In this document: in pieces, positions 46,628 to 57,940 of the stretch
Position numbering within the stretch: position 1 is the first letter of the stretch
How the letters are laid out: each line of letters begins with the position of its first letter
Source of the DNA: Hysterium pulicare CBS 123377
Taxonomy: Eukaryota > Ascomycota > Dothideomycetes > Hysteriales > Hysteriaceae
Direction: 5' to 3'
Assembly (NCBI GenBank): GCA_000467715.1
Contig: AJFK01000135.1
Span: 1 to 64,000, forward strand
DNA length: 64,000 nucleotides
Program-made: the position numbers and the translations under genes
The notes under the pieces: model-generated
Database searches by the model: none
Told to the model about the DNA's origin: nothing
Seen by the model: only the letters and a program-made list of their open reading frames with translations

Positions 46628-48643
46628 TTAAACGTTGAATGGATCCTGGGCCTTTGAATCGCTTGGCATCTCTCCAAAACGCTGCTCAAAAGAGGCAGGG
46701 GCCTCAAATGCGTGACTGAAAGCTCGCGGGAACGTGTTGTTGAAATGTACATTTGAGGATCGCCCGCCGAAGGGAGAACCAAGTCGAAGCGTCGCTTGTC
46801 CTTGCGCAAGTTGGGGTGAGGTATGCATCTCTGACGTGTGGGGTGCAGTGCTCAAGTCAGGAGAACCCATGGACTCAACTGCGGATGGAGGCGTAAACAT
46901 TGATGAAAGCCGTCTTGCACCTTCACCCATATCGCCTAAGCTGAATCCGCGACTGCGAACCCGCCGATGACTGCTCTCGGCAGGAGCGCCAAACAGTTCT
47001 TCAAGAAGGTTCTGGCGTAGGCCGGATCCACGTGGCCTGCCCGCGTCCTCTAAGTTGTGCAAAGCTCGACGTTTGAAGGAGCGTGGAAGAGGGATAGGCG
47101 AGTGGAGCTCCAATGGAGGTTCTAATCGCGGAGCATGCGCAGAAGGATGCCAGGTCTGCGAAGCAGGTTGGTTGGAGCTCATGCCTGTCATTTGCGACAT
47201 CGTGACAAACGATGATCCAATCATGTTACCAAGTCCAAGTCCGATGTGAAGTGACTGGCTCTTCTGGTGCGCCGAAGATCGACCTGTTTGATGGGGGAGC
47301 CATTCGTCATTGCGGGCTCGCGGAGTGGCATCAGTGGTCAATTGAGAAAGCGGGTTTCCATATTGCATAGAAGATGCGGTGCTGGTTGCCAATGAAATAT
47401 TCATATCGCGTGTTGAAAAACTTGAGGCTTGCTCAGAGAATGGAGAAGAGAGACTTTGAGGTCTAGCATCCTCGGCGCCCGATCGAGGAGAGGATTGGAA
47501 TGGTGAAGGGGATCTGCAGTGGAGCAAACGCTGATAGTGCGCTGATAGTGAAGGTTTCCTCTTGCAGAGTTGACGTAATCGACGACGAGTGGCAGACTCC
47601 GAACGAGGCCATTTTGGATACGGCTTCCCCATGCCTGCTGTAGGTGTGCTACTGCCGCTCTTGTTGGGTTTGATAGTATCAGGTGAACCAGCGCGCGAAG
47701 AACGATGCGACGATAATCGACGACTGCTGACAGAAGAGGGCATTCGAGGGCCTTTCCACGTCTTCCTCGCTTCTCTAACGACACGATGACACACTCCAAG
47801 AGGTGGCGCAGTGCCTGGAAGCATTTTGAAGGGAGTGACGGTTGGATCCTGCAGGTATCTCATATAAGACATCCAGAGGTGATTATCCATATCTTCGGTC
47901 CACACAGTCTCTGTACGAAGCTTGAACTTTTTAGCTGGACGCTGCTGATAATCATTAAGTGGTGAATCATCTCGATTATACTTCATGTCCTGGGCGTGGT
48001 AGAGAAAAGGATCGGTCATGTCCTCTTCTGGACTGGTGCAACTTCCGCCAAAAGAAGGGAAGGAATCTAAGCTGCCTCGCGAGGACGCAGATGAGTCCGA
48101 TATCCCCGAACAAGAAGAAGTAGGCCGGCTTATGCTCTCTGCTTGGCGATAATGACCCAACTCAGCCCAAAGTGGTGTGCGTCCACACCGATCGTCCATG
48201 CTTGTCGCCATTTGAGCCTCTGGTGTTCTGGGTGGAGAGATCAGGCGGGAGATAGATGGTGTAGGAGCAAGAAAGCCTTCGACTGGTTCAGGCAAGGTCT
48301 CTGAAAATCCAAACGAGTTGTCTGAAGATAGCTCAGGAGCCTCAATTGTTGGTATCGGATCGTCCCGAGACGGCTGGTAGAAGCTTGAGGGCTCGTCATA
48401 AGTGGGAATGGCAGCGCGACGACGGCGAATGCGATAAGTCTGTCGCGGAGGCGCAGGAGGTTGTGGGTCGTTAATTTGTTGTTCCGGCTCGGGCGTTTTT
48501 GGCGCTTGACCATCAGTATAGTGAAAGGTGAAATTACGCGGAAGCGTTATGGACATCTGGGGGCGACCGGGCAGCATCTTTAAGACTTTCCTGGAAGATG
48601 TGCTCCGCACCGACAGCGAGGTATGGACGTGACTGCTATCCAA
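46628..48643 (-). CDS. Fungal serine/proline-rich protein, likely nuclear
   Basis: One open frame of 671 residues without introns. Most of it is disordered and rich in Ser, Pro and Arg. Two segments stand out as ordered and conserved-looking: residues 246-300 (TVWTEDMDNHLWMSYMRYLQ then GTAPPLGVCHRVVREARKTW) and 344-363 (KWPRSESATRRRLRQLCKRK). A basic stretch RPAKKFKLR at 235-243 could be a nuclear localisation signal. The first segment has the tryptophan spacing of a Myb/SANT-like helix bundle, so DNA binding is possible but unproven. I recall a similar pair of motifs in uncharacterised proteins of other Pezizomycotina. No name is offered. The start at 48643 gives the longest product; a Met at residue 23 or 30 is an alternative. 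Confidence 0.75.
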   Translation of the reverse strand: MDSSHVHTSLSVRSTSSRKVLKMLPGRPQMSITLPRNFTFHYTDGQAPKTPEPEQQINDPQPPAPPRQTYRIRRRRAAIPTYDEPSSFYQPSRDDPIPTIEAPELSSDNSFGFSETLPEPVEGFLAPTPSISRLISPPRTPEAQMATSMDDRCGRTPLWAELGHYRQAESISRPTSSCSGISDSSASSRGSLDSFPSFGGSCTSPEEDMTDPFLYHAQDMKYNRDDSPLNDYQQRPAKKFKLRTETVWTEDMDNHLWMSYMRYLQDPTVTPFKMLPGTAPPLGVCHRVVREARKTWKGPRMPSSVSSRRLSSHRSSRAGSPDTIKPNKSGSSTPTAGMGKPYPKWPRSESATRRRLRQLCKRKPSLSAHYQRLLHCRSPSPFQSSPRSGAEDARPQSLSSPFSEQASSFSTRDMNISLATSTASSMQYGNPLSQLTTDATPRARNDEWLPHQTGRSSAHQKSQSLHIGLGLGNMIGSSFVTMSQMTGMSSNQPASQTWHPSAHAPRLEPPLELHSPIPLPRSFKRRALHNLEDAGRPRGSGLRQNLLEELFGAPAESSHRRVRSRGFSLGDMGEGARRLSSMFTPPSAVESMGSPDLSTAPHTSEMHTSPQLAQGQATLRLGSPFGGRSSNVHFNNTFPRAFSHAFEAPASFEQRFGEMPSDSKAQDPFNV

Positions 48644-50315
48644 TACCCTTAATGGTGGTAGCCAGATAGCCCAAACTCCAAGATATTGTCCTGCAAGGAA
48701 GCTAGGGAGGAATTGAGGTTCGGCCCGAGTTAAAGTTTAGTTGACCTGCAGGTTTGCTTGGGCAATGCAGAGCGAATGTTGCGTGTGTTGCCGGGTTCCA
48801 ACAGTAGTTGCGTGTTCGAGTATTCAGATGGGCGCCTGCGAACGCGAGGAGCGTGCAGGAGGTTACACCAACGACTAAAGGGATTCTGGATTCGTGATCG
48901 ATTGTTGCGCAAGCTTAATTCGAGGCGGAGAATAGCGCGACGGTGGGAGAAGGGGTCCAATGGTCAAAAAAAGGTTGTAAGGGAAGTTGGTAGCAGCCAG
49001 GCAGCGCAGATCCGGTTGCGCAATCAAAAAACGTCTCGAACAGAAACGGAGAAGTGGTAAGGGCCGTTGCAAGCACCCGAAAAGGTCGTGAAATGCGAGG
49101 GCTCTTCGTGGGTACGGTGGAATATTTCGGTGGTTGGGTCACGGTAGCGCTGGGAAGCGACTGCCAGGTGCTCCAGGTTAATCAAAAAGAGCTGCCATGG
49201 GGATTAGAGATCAGGGGCTCCAAAAATCAAAGAAACGGGGGGTAAAGAGCGGTGGATGGAGTGAGGGAAGCACTCTTGAGGATGGAAGATGAGGATTGAG
49301 GATTGAGGTTTGAGGTTGGAGAGAGTGAAGTAGCAAGGCGGGCGGACCAAGGCTAGAGTTAGGGTGTGGCCGCCAAGGATCACCGAATTTGCTAGCTCCA
49401 GCAGCTCTCCGCACGAGCGCTTCGTCGAACGCCAGCCAGAACAACGCAGACAGCAGAACTGGATGGATGGGTGGTCTGTTGCAGAAGACGGACAGCGCTC
49501 CACCTCAACTCAACTCCAATCAGCACGTGAGGGGGAGGCGAAGCTGGGCTGCTCGCCTGTAGAGAAGATAACGCGTCCTGTACGCGTTTTGGCGCGTTAC
49601 CCCAGCTCTTTGCACGATCGACACCTGGACAGCAGCCACGATACTTTTCATCCGTGATGGTGACTGCCGCTCTCGATGCACGATCAATCATGACATCAAG
49701 GCAGGATGCAACTGGCCTTGAGCTTGGTTGCTTCGTGGGCAATGAAAAGCTACCTACCTTCAGACGCGGTGTCAGCTCTGGAAAGCATGGAACAGATGCT
49801 CTGCGAGCGACACATCCACCCTGCGCATGCGGACACACTTCACACTTGTCAAGTCTTGCACTGCCAACCCTTGACAACCTGCCGGGGAATCACAACGGTT
49901 TCTGCGCCGCGTCCCCAGCGGAGTTCCCAAATTGCTTTTCTCCCCCACATGGAACGAGCGCTCCATCTGCACATTTCACAAAATCCAACGAGTGGCTGAT
50001 GGCGTGGCCAGTGCAGTGCTCCAAGATGCATCCAGAGACTGCAGCCGTCGTTTCGCCGCCACTTGGGTTGAGCCCGAATCTTCCGCTATGGAGCACGGCT
50101 GGGGCATTGCCAGCGCTAGATTGTGAGTTGAGACACTTTTAGCACCACCATTCGCTGCATCCTCACCACTTTGCGCCCATCAAGACGCCATTTGTATCTC
50201 TGCGCGATTTATCCGTCTGAATGTCTATGGGCAAACCTTCTTTCTCTCGACGGCGTTAACCACATGCTGCATTGCCGGTCACTGTTGGACTTGGGCCGAT
50301 CTATCAGTCCATCTC
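48644..50315. other. Intergenic, long upstream region
   Basis: Upstream of the 671-residue gene, with many shadow-like short frames on both strands at 49.2-50.1 kb. A purine-rich run (GATTGAGGATTGAGGTTTGAGG) at about 49290 is a small direct repeat. No supported gene. Confidence 0.5.
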
Positions 50316-51223
50316 GTGATGCTTTGGGGCGGCCTCTCTCCATTGGACTTTCCCACCTGGGCACACGGTCCGAAAGAAGTGCCGTCTTCCCAATTGAGGT
50401 GTCATCACTGCCCACTATTCCTCATTCTCGAGTGTGGCTGCCTAAAAGGGAGTGTGGTGAGGCTGGTGCTCTCGCTCTTTCGGCTGATTGGTCCATTACT
50501 GCTGGCCATCATTGGAGGCCACTTCTGGCCGTGCCTTTGCAGCCGAGCCTGGCTCTCATCGCGCAGACACATCAAAGAGGCCAACCAGCTCAGATATGTA
50601 AATCGTCAACTTTACAGTGAGACAGCTGGCCTAGGGCTAGAATTCAACGATTTGACATTCCATCATTCACGGTACAACGACCAGCTAGGCGCAGCAGCAG
50701 TAGAGAGCTTCTTCCGCTTCGTAAAGTCAAGTCCCAAGGCCAAGCAGAAGCTCTTACGAAAGGTAACCATCTTCGCGACTCGCTATCCCTCGTTAAACAA
50801 TGATGGTTTCTCGTCGACAGCCGGGCTGAGGATGCTACAACGCTTGTCCAGGTTCTGTTTCGACCACCCGAACGCACTTGTACGCCTTAAGATACGCGAA
50901 TGGTCTCGGGCGAAGATGGATCCAATCCGTTTCGTAGCATGGGGAAGGATGATCGGAGTCTTTCTTCGTGGGCAGGACATGAGACTCGATCCAATTGGAA
51001 TCCACTGGGCAGGAACAGTAAATGACATCCGTCATATGCTAGATTCTGCCGGATCAAAATTGAGAGCGCCTCTCGCTCCTAATCTTCGCGTGTGCCCTGG
51101 GACGATTATGAGGAATTCGACATGGACGATTTCCAGCGGGCCACAAACAATTCGTCATTCGTGCGACAGAACCAACAACAGGTCATGGTGGAATTACGTC
51201 CTTGGTTCGAGAATGGCGTTTGA
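50316..51223 (+). CDS. Possible member of a fungal VNRQLYxETAG family
   Basis: The core from about 50590 reads QLRYVNRQLYSETAGLGLEFNDLTF, then FFRFVKSSPKAKQKLLRKVTIFA, RLKIREWSRAKMDPIRFVAWGRMIG and PIGIHWAGT. It resembles large families of uncharacterised proteins in plant-associated leotiomycetes that share VNRQLYxETAGL. I propose exons 50316..51017 and 51113..51223, joined by a GTAAAT...TTATGAG intron with a CTAAT branch-like site. The second exon gives the acidic end EFDMDDFQRATNN...VELRPWFENGV. The first 85 residues are unlike the family: they are hydrophobic and cysteine-rich, so the start is unsure and an upstream exon or a lost N-terminus is possible. No function is known. Confidence 0.45.
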
Positions 51224-52168
51224 CTGGCAATGGCAATGGATCACACGGGTGCCAGAATAGCGGAGGTGCGGTGGACTATGATCAGTCGCATATAGGTAGA
51301 AGGAAGATGACATCTGACAGCTCATCGTTAGTGCCTTCTGAATGTTCAATTCACCGCTAATATCATAAAAGTCATTCGAACTTATGCACTTCACTTTGGA
51401 TTCCATGTGCTACCTTTCGCTATAACAGCCCTACACTGCCATTTACCTCTAGTCATGTCATGTTCATCGATCCCATTCACGTGCGTCCATGGGGGACGGC
51501 ATTGTTACCAAATCACCACGATATGCAGACCTTACAGAACGCGCCTTGCTATAACCCGTATTTCCATTTCGACCCCCACTAAAACTTCCAAACACCGCCA
51601 AACCACCGCCATTCATCCTACAATTTCTATCAATAATCATACGTCGTTCCCACAGCACTCCTTCTCCCGATCCAAACGGATGGGCTTTGAACGCCAATAG
51701 ACAGGACCGAGCATTGTCGATTCTCGGTTGTAATGTGGCAGATGGGTGTAGATTGGTTTCTTGTAGCCTTACGCTGCTCTCCGCTTTTTATGTTACTAGA
51801 CGAAACTCGATATTCTTGACACCGCATTCCATTTTATTGGCGAGGAGAACTCTTCCCATCACAGCAGCATTGTCAAACTCAACAGAAAAATACATCCAGT
51901 TACTTAGGTAACCTTATTCAAGACTCACTTCTTTCACTATTCAGACTTAGCAACCCGCCCAGAAAGGTCCGCCATCCGCTAAAATCATCCTACATTAGCC
52001 TGCTTTCAAAACGTCGCTTAAGAGTCTGGAAGACTATTTCAAAAGTGGGAATATGGATCGAGGTAACAAAGCGAGACCATGGTATTTTAGCTTGAATATA
52101 TACAAAGATGATATATCGCCTAAGGCCGTTCATACACACCATAGGAGTTGTTCCTGGCAAGGAGGCGT
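51224..52168. other. Convergent intergenic region
   Basis: This lies between the 3' end of the previous gene and the GH131 gene. Only short, unconvincing frames occur. No gene. Confidence 0.5.
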
Positions 52169-53532
52169 TTACAAGCACTGAGAGTAGTATTCGTTGACTT
52201 TGTTGCAAGTGTATCCGGACATGCACTACAATCCATTATTAGCATCTGAATCCGTCTATGTTTGAGAGCTTACTCACGTTGACATCACCAGAAAAGCCCG
52301 ATCCACCACATTGTCCATATTGCGCCACAGTCCCCGTACTCGCAACAGCAGTCGTAGTCGGAGCCGCCGCCGTCGTCAACAAAGTCGTAGGAGCAGACGC
52401 ACTGTTCGCCTCAGCAGGTGCCGCGGCGCTGGGATCCGTCGATCCAGACGCAGCCCCAGCGCTTCCTGGACTAGCGACCGCGGTGGTCAAGGTGCCAGAC
52501 TCTATGTATACCCCGCTGAAGTACCAGTCCTCGGCCCCGGTGCCGTCGTTGCCAGCGCGCGGGAGACGAAGGACGCCGAGGTGCCAGTCTGCTCCGTTGG
52601 AGGAGGTGCTGCCCGTGAAGGGGCCGGCGGTTTGTTTGAGCGGGTCTGAGCCGGTGGAATGCCAGAAAGTGATGGAGTTTGAGCCGAAGTTCTGTTTGAG
52701 AAGTGTTAGGAGTGGGTTGAGATGTTGGGCATATGGTATGGGGAGGGCAACGTACGATTTCATAGGCAACATTGTGCCAGATGTCGGGGTCGAAAGTGAC
52801 CTTCCACTTGCTTTGGCCCCCTACCATCCACTGCAGGTTCGTATCTGTGGTTCCGGATTCGCCGTCTATGATGCTGTGAGTATATTCCCGGTTTATGAAA
52901 TAGTTGCACGCAATACTCACTGATCCAGCCATACTTCAACTCGGTGAAGTGGCTCTCGCTGGTTTCGAAGTCAGCCCAAAACACCCTACGAATACCTAAA
53001 CTATTCAGATCTTACAAGAAGCAAATTTGGTGCTCGTTTGTAGCACTTGGCGCGTTTGTTCCTTTTCGCATCATCGAAAAATGGTAGAAAACGTGACCTG
53101 AGTTGATGGCGGCCTTTGTCTGAGGAATGAGCTCCGTCCTCCACATATCGCTGTTCCATTTTGCAGTGCTGTCAATTGTGATCTTGGCTCCCTGTTTTGA
53201 TCCGGTATCCGCGGGGTTCTTATAGTTCGGAGACAAATTGACGTATTTGCTCACTGCGCCGCTACCGTGAATGTAGTACTGATAGTTTCCGACTTGGTTC
53301 CCCCATGACCCTAAGGAAAGTGTAAGTTTGCTGAAAAGACAGAATTGGGGATCCGGGGTTATTACATTTCTCCAGGTCGGCGCTGGAACTCATTTCGTTG
53401 AAGCGACCATCCCAAAGAATGGCTGTGACATTAAATGAGCAATCGAATTCATAGTTGACGGATTTTTGGAGGAAAAGTACCTGAATATGCCGTGCTTGCA
53501 AGAGCACTCAGAAGAGTAGCGTAACCAAACAT
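52169..53532 (-). CDS. GH131 beta-glucanase with C-terminal CBM1
   Basis: Seven exons on the minus strand, 53481..53532, 53366..53422, 53016..53310, 52921..52958, 52756..52865, 52278..52691 and 52169..52225, encode 340 residues with phases that all agree. A signal peptide (MFGYATLLSALASTAYS) is followed by AILWDGRFN, KWSWGNQVGNYQYYIHG, MWRTELIPQTKA, GHVFYHFSMMRKGTN, QICFFESHFTELKYGWI and DIWHNVAYEINFG. These are the marks of GH131, fungal enzymes acting on beta-1,3-, 1,6- and 1,4-glucans. An Ala/Ser/Thr linker leads to a CBM1 with GQCGGSGFSGDVNC and YTCNKVNEYYSQCL. Exon 4 is just 38 nt, and an intron cuts the CBM1. It lies 1.0 kb from the GH6 gene on the same strand. Confidence 0.94.
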
Positions 53533-54572
53533 GGCGTCGACGGCTTCTCGAATAGCAATACACAAAAATGAGGGACCGAAGGCGCAGAAGAGACAGCAGA
53601 GAGAAGTAGCATCACCTACAGTTATACCACAGACGGCAAGAATACCATAAATGCCACATACAATTATCCCATCGTGCCATACCCAAGACGGATGAAAAGG
53701 TCCGCCCTCTCGAACCCTGCTCTCTCTACAGCGAGATCATTATCCAAGAAACGAAACGCCATGGATCAGCGAGAATCCAGGCCTAGGACTCTGCTGGAAA
53801 AAAGGGCTGCGTGACCTTGCGAATCAATTTACAACCGGCAACTTTTCAGGCACAAACCCTAGTCGCGGGCTCGCGGTCCGGGGTCATGTAAATTGCAGAG
53901 TAAATGAGATCGGGCAAATTTCTCCATCAGTGGCGATTCTGAAGATAAGGAGGGACTATTGAGTGTGGACATTGAACGGCGTGAAAAATTGTAGATAAAG
54001 ATGCTTTTTCGTTTTCCACTTGGGCATATGGTAAGGCAGAGATGTGAAGGAAACCTAGGAGAGATGGTCGTGAAAGACAGGTCAATGCAAACATAAATCG
54101 AGGCGAGCTAAACCCCGCATTTTGCTCTTTGGGACTAGTTGATATTGCACAGTTTGGATGTGAATGTATTCATGTTTCTCGAAGGTGTAAGTCATTCACC
54201 TTTCAGGGCGGACGCTCATCATCTATTATTTAGATATCTTGAGGCCTCTTTGGGAGTCACCAAGTCCATCTCAGAGTGGCCACGTTGAAACACCATTACA
54301 CCAGGAGCCAAGACCTTTTACCCTACCACTGTAGTGGAATATATACATTCATGTTATAAGTTCAATATGTACAGCCATATGAGTCTAATCAGCCCCAATC
54401 CCTCACCCCAATGCCACAGCCACACGTAACACAGCATAAGAGTCGGCACGATGCGCACTTGGCAAGTCAAAACAATCTATCAAAACCAGGAAATCTAAAA
54501 GAGAGCCAAGAGAGCCTAGGGGTGGGATCTGGTATTCGGTACAGCCATTCTCGAAACTAAGCCTCGTCAACC
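53533..54572. promoter_or_regulatory. GH131 promoter region
   Basis: The 1040 bp between GH131 (its 5' side) and the 3' end of GH6. No gene seen. It should carry carbon-source and cellulose-response sites for GH131, but I could not pick out a convincing one by eye. Confidence 0.4.
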
Positions 54573-56160
54573 TTAGAAAGCCGGGTTGGCGTTTGTAAGG
54601 AGCTGCTCGAAGTATGCTTGGAACCAAGTTCCTGCTTCGGGAGCGGGTTGCAGAGCATCACTGTAACCACAGTGCGCATCGTAGCGGGTAGCGGTGGTGT
54701 TTGAGGTACCATCGCATTCGCCACCTGGCTTAACCCAGACCCATGCATCCAAGAGAGGGTCATCGGTGACGGAGGAAGGACGAATGCCGAAGCCTGTGCC
54801 GACGACATTGCACCAGTCACCTAATCGATCGTTAGTTCCAGTGAGTGTGTTTCCTCTCGTTATCCATTGGGCTTACCCCATGCCTGTTGCCTGGTTGGCT
54901 GGACACCGTTGCGAGCTTATGACATTAGCTTAGAATATGGTGGATCGGAAAAAGATCTAACTTACAAGTGTCCACAACGAAGTGAGCCGGAAAACCGTTT
55001 TGCTCAAGAAGCGGAGCAAGAGCGTTGATATAACGCTTTTCATCGCAGTTCGCATCGCCCTGGGTATACGAAGGGCATGTGGAGATGGACCAGGCATTGT
55101 AGTTCGCTACGTTGGTTGCCAACCCGCGCACTGCTGCGGGTTTGCCTGCATCAGAGTAGAGTTGACCAAAGAGCTGAGCGGCGGGGCTGATGTTGGCTGT
55201 CCACCCAAGCCATCCTGCATGACCGGCGTCCAAGTACATGGCTACGTTGGGAAGATTCAAAGTCTTTATTGCGTAGGTAACCGAGGACTTGTAAGTGCTG
55301 GCTGCGTTCGCGCACTTCTGGACGTTCATGTTGGTGACTAAGTTGGCCAGACTGTCAGGTTCGACAACTAGAACGAATTGTACATCGGAGTAAGCCTTGA
55401 TCTGGGCCGCGATCGAGTCGATGTAACCCTGATAGAGAGCGGCGCCGTTGTTGGCAATTGAAAGTTCACCATTGGAGGCAAGCGCAGCGCAATCTCTGTC
55501 TGGCAAGTCGTACACCACGAGGGGGAGCATCAGTTTGGCCCCAGCAGCATTCTGTTTCTGAACGTCTTTTGCGTAGTCGGCAATGGAAGAGACCTTAGCT
55601 CGGGTGTCAAGCCACACGAAGGTTCCAACCTTAGCAACATCAGTAGCTTTTGCAGCCAAGGCAGCCTTTCCATCCGAAGACATTGATGGAACAGCAAGGC
55701 TTGAGACTTCTGACGCATAGTATTGATTTGCGTAGAAGCTTTTGCCTGCTAAAGGATTTCCAGAAGCTACTGCCAGAGTATGTGTTGCCACAGATCCAGT
55801 CGTGACTGTGGCCAAGGTTGTGCTAGTGGTTTTTTTTGCTGTTGCTGAAGTTGGCGTTGCAGCGGAGGAGACACCACCTGAGCCTGGAAGACATTGGGAA
55901 TAGTCTGAAATTGGTCAGCGGATGATTTGTATAGAAGATAAATCGGAGAACCTACAATCGTTGACCTTAGAGCAAGAATTGCCAGACGCACATGTTGTCG
56001 ACCCGCTGTATCCAGCACCGCCACCTGTTTCAATTGAGTTAAAATCGCCTTGTGTAGAAGCTAGTATCAAGGTTCGGGACTTACATTGTCCATAGACTGC
56101 GACTTGTGCTTGGATAGCTGGGGCCAACGCGGAAACAGCGAGGAGTGCTACGCTCTTCAT
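54573..56160 (-). CDS. GH6 cellobiohydrolase II with N-terminal CBM1
   Basis: Five exons on the minus strand, 56085..56160, 55956..56024, 54966..55904, 54877..54915 and 54573..54820, encode 456 residues, near Trichoderma Cel6A (471). The enzyme releases cellobiose from non-reducing ends of cellulose. Seen: signal peptide, CBM1 (VYGQCGGAGYSGSTTC, NSCSKVNDYYSQCLPG), a Ser/Thr/Ala linker, and the GH6 domain with VVYDLPDRDCAALASNGE and FVLVVEPDSLANLVTN, which hold the two catalytic-centre aspartates. YLDAGHAGWLGW, DTSRNGVQPTRQQAWGDWCN and PLLDAWVWVKPGGECDGTS line the tunnel. Two introns interrupt the CBM1 and a 39-nt exon codes for the RNGVQPTRQQAWG turn. Expression is probably cellulose-induced and glucose-repressed, from family knowledge. 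Confidence 0.97.
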
Positions 56161-57940
56161 CGAGGTCTGGTCTGTAATGGTATGGAAGGATAAACTATGG
56201 AACTTTGGAAGAGTATGAGGTCCTTGGAAGATGCTACTCGTGCTGGACTTTTATATGTTTGGCAGGCATAGCGGCACGGATGTCTGATCAAGAACTCCGG
56301 GAATAGCTGACTTATGCATCTGTAATGATCAAACGTTGGTCTGAATGCGTGACTAGAAGATTGTGGCGGCCTTACTATCTGCTAGGGAGAGAACAGCATA
56401 GCTCATTATGAACTAGATGTCGCTCACGGAATGCTCTGAAGCATTCCGCTGCAGTTGGAGCCACCCTGATTCCAGAGGCTCATACTAATCGTACATCGAC
56501 ATCGGGCAGGGCAACACCGTGTGTAGCCCAGTGTTCCTAGCGTCGAGGTTATGAGGTCGGTTCCATGCGTTGACCCATGGCAAATCGCGGAGGTCAATCC
56601 GGGTTTGGTCCTCGCGTCGCCTGGTGCTTGTTTAATAACCTTTCTGTAGATCTTCAGCTACAGGGAGCTGGGTTAACTTGTCTTGAAGTCATTACACGGG
56701 TCGGGGAACCTAAAGTTACTGCAAAGAGGTAGGTGCAAGGAAATTGAAATGAATGGTTATTGCGACTACATTTTCGAGAGCATGGTATGTTGAATTCTAA
56801 CAAGAAATGGGTTAGCTTTGGGAACGTTTAAATTGAAGAGGGTAGCTTGTACTGACTAAGGCTAAATTGCTTTTTGGAGAGCCGTTCCGCTAGCCCTACG
56901 AATTTTAAGACGCTTGCATGTCGATTCACGATGAACCCAAGATAGAGGCACAATTCAATATCAGAGCCGCAGCTACGCAATAGTCCTGTATTTCAGACCC
57001 GGTCGAAGGTCGAGGAGATGTTTCTGGAAGGTTGTTTGGAAGCTTCGTCATGAGACAGATCGTGGTAGTGCTAGTGTCTCTGCAGATAACCGATCGTAAA
57101 GTTGGCCAAGCGGTATTGACATGGAGCAATCAGCAGACCCTTGTGATTAATATAATGTTACTGCGCATCCCGAGGTAGTGTTGAAGCGAGCGAAGAAGGA
57201 ATTGGGGCGTAAAGTCAGACATCGGACGCTCCTGACGAGTATTATATAGCCGGGAAAACATGCCTTGGTAATTCAAAGAGGAACAAGAATAACTAATCAT
57301 TATTCAACATGATCAGATCAGATGTATGCGTTAACATAACTCTAGATAGTCTCTAAGAGGGGAGGTGGCTTTATTGCTTTGGAATTGAAGTTCAACATAC
57401 AACTAATCGTCCTCAGACTGTCGATTGATGACAGACAAAGTGGAAGGAGTCAGACTAGAAAACTTACGTTTGAACTCAGATAAACCAGTGAGATATTCAG
57501 GAATTAGCAGGGGACAATCGGAGATGCGCGCGGGTGACGCTCTTTTCCTTTCTACATTTATAGGCCTTAAAGAAGCGTGGTATTGCCAAAGGCCTACGTA
57601 TGTACCGACATATCATTCAGGAGCGGATTTGGATTTGATGGGCAGGCGGTGAATGTTGTAGATCATTTGGGCCATTATCAAAGTGAAAAGGACGCCAAGG
57701 TGAATTGTGGTCCGTGCTCGGTTCGGAACAACCGTGTTTATCGGCGGTGCCTCTTTCTTCAACTCCACAACACGCGCCAGCAGGCAGCTTTCACAACTTC
57801 ATTAATCAAAATCAATGGACAGCTAGGAGTTCATGAGTCTTGCAAAACACTCTCTATCGCTGCGCACCTAATTACAACCCGGGCGCACCACCTAGAATCC
57901 TTCCACGAGCTCGACGTCATCTTGCAGACACTGCTTCAGT
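56161..57940. promoter_or_regulatory. Divergent GH6/LEM2 intergenic region
   Basis: A 1.8-kb region between the divergent starts of the GH6 and LEM2 genes. A TATA box for GH6 lies at 56249. A GGCTAA at 56860 matches the core of XYR1/XlnR sites, but such hexamers are common by chance. No gene was recognised. Confidence 0.5.
56249..56255 (-). promoter_or_regulatory. TATA box of the GH6 gene
   Basis: On the minus strand TATAAAA occurs in ACATATAAAAGTCC, about 90 bp upstream of the GH6 start codon, the usual place for a TATA box of a highly induced secreted enzyme gene. Confidence 0.6.

Noticed and set aside
49364-50142. Several frames on both strands at 49.4-50.1 kb
   Set aside because: Up to six frames are open at once with no recognisable domain, so these are shadows of GC-rich sequence.
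56860-56865. GGCTAA as an XYR1/XlnR site for GH6
   Set aside because: One hexamer in 1.8 kb is expected by chance, and no paired inverted site is close by; mentioned only in the region note.
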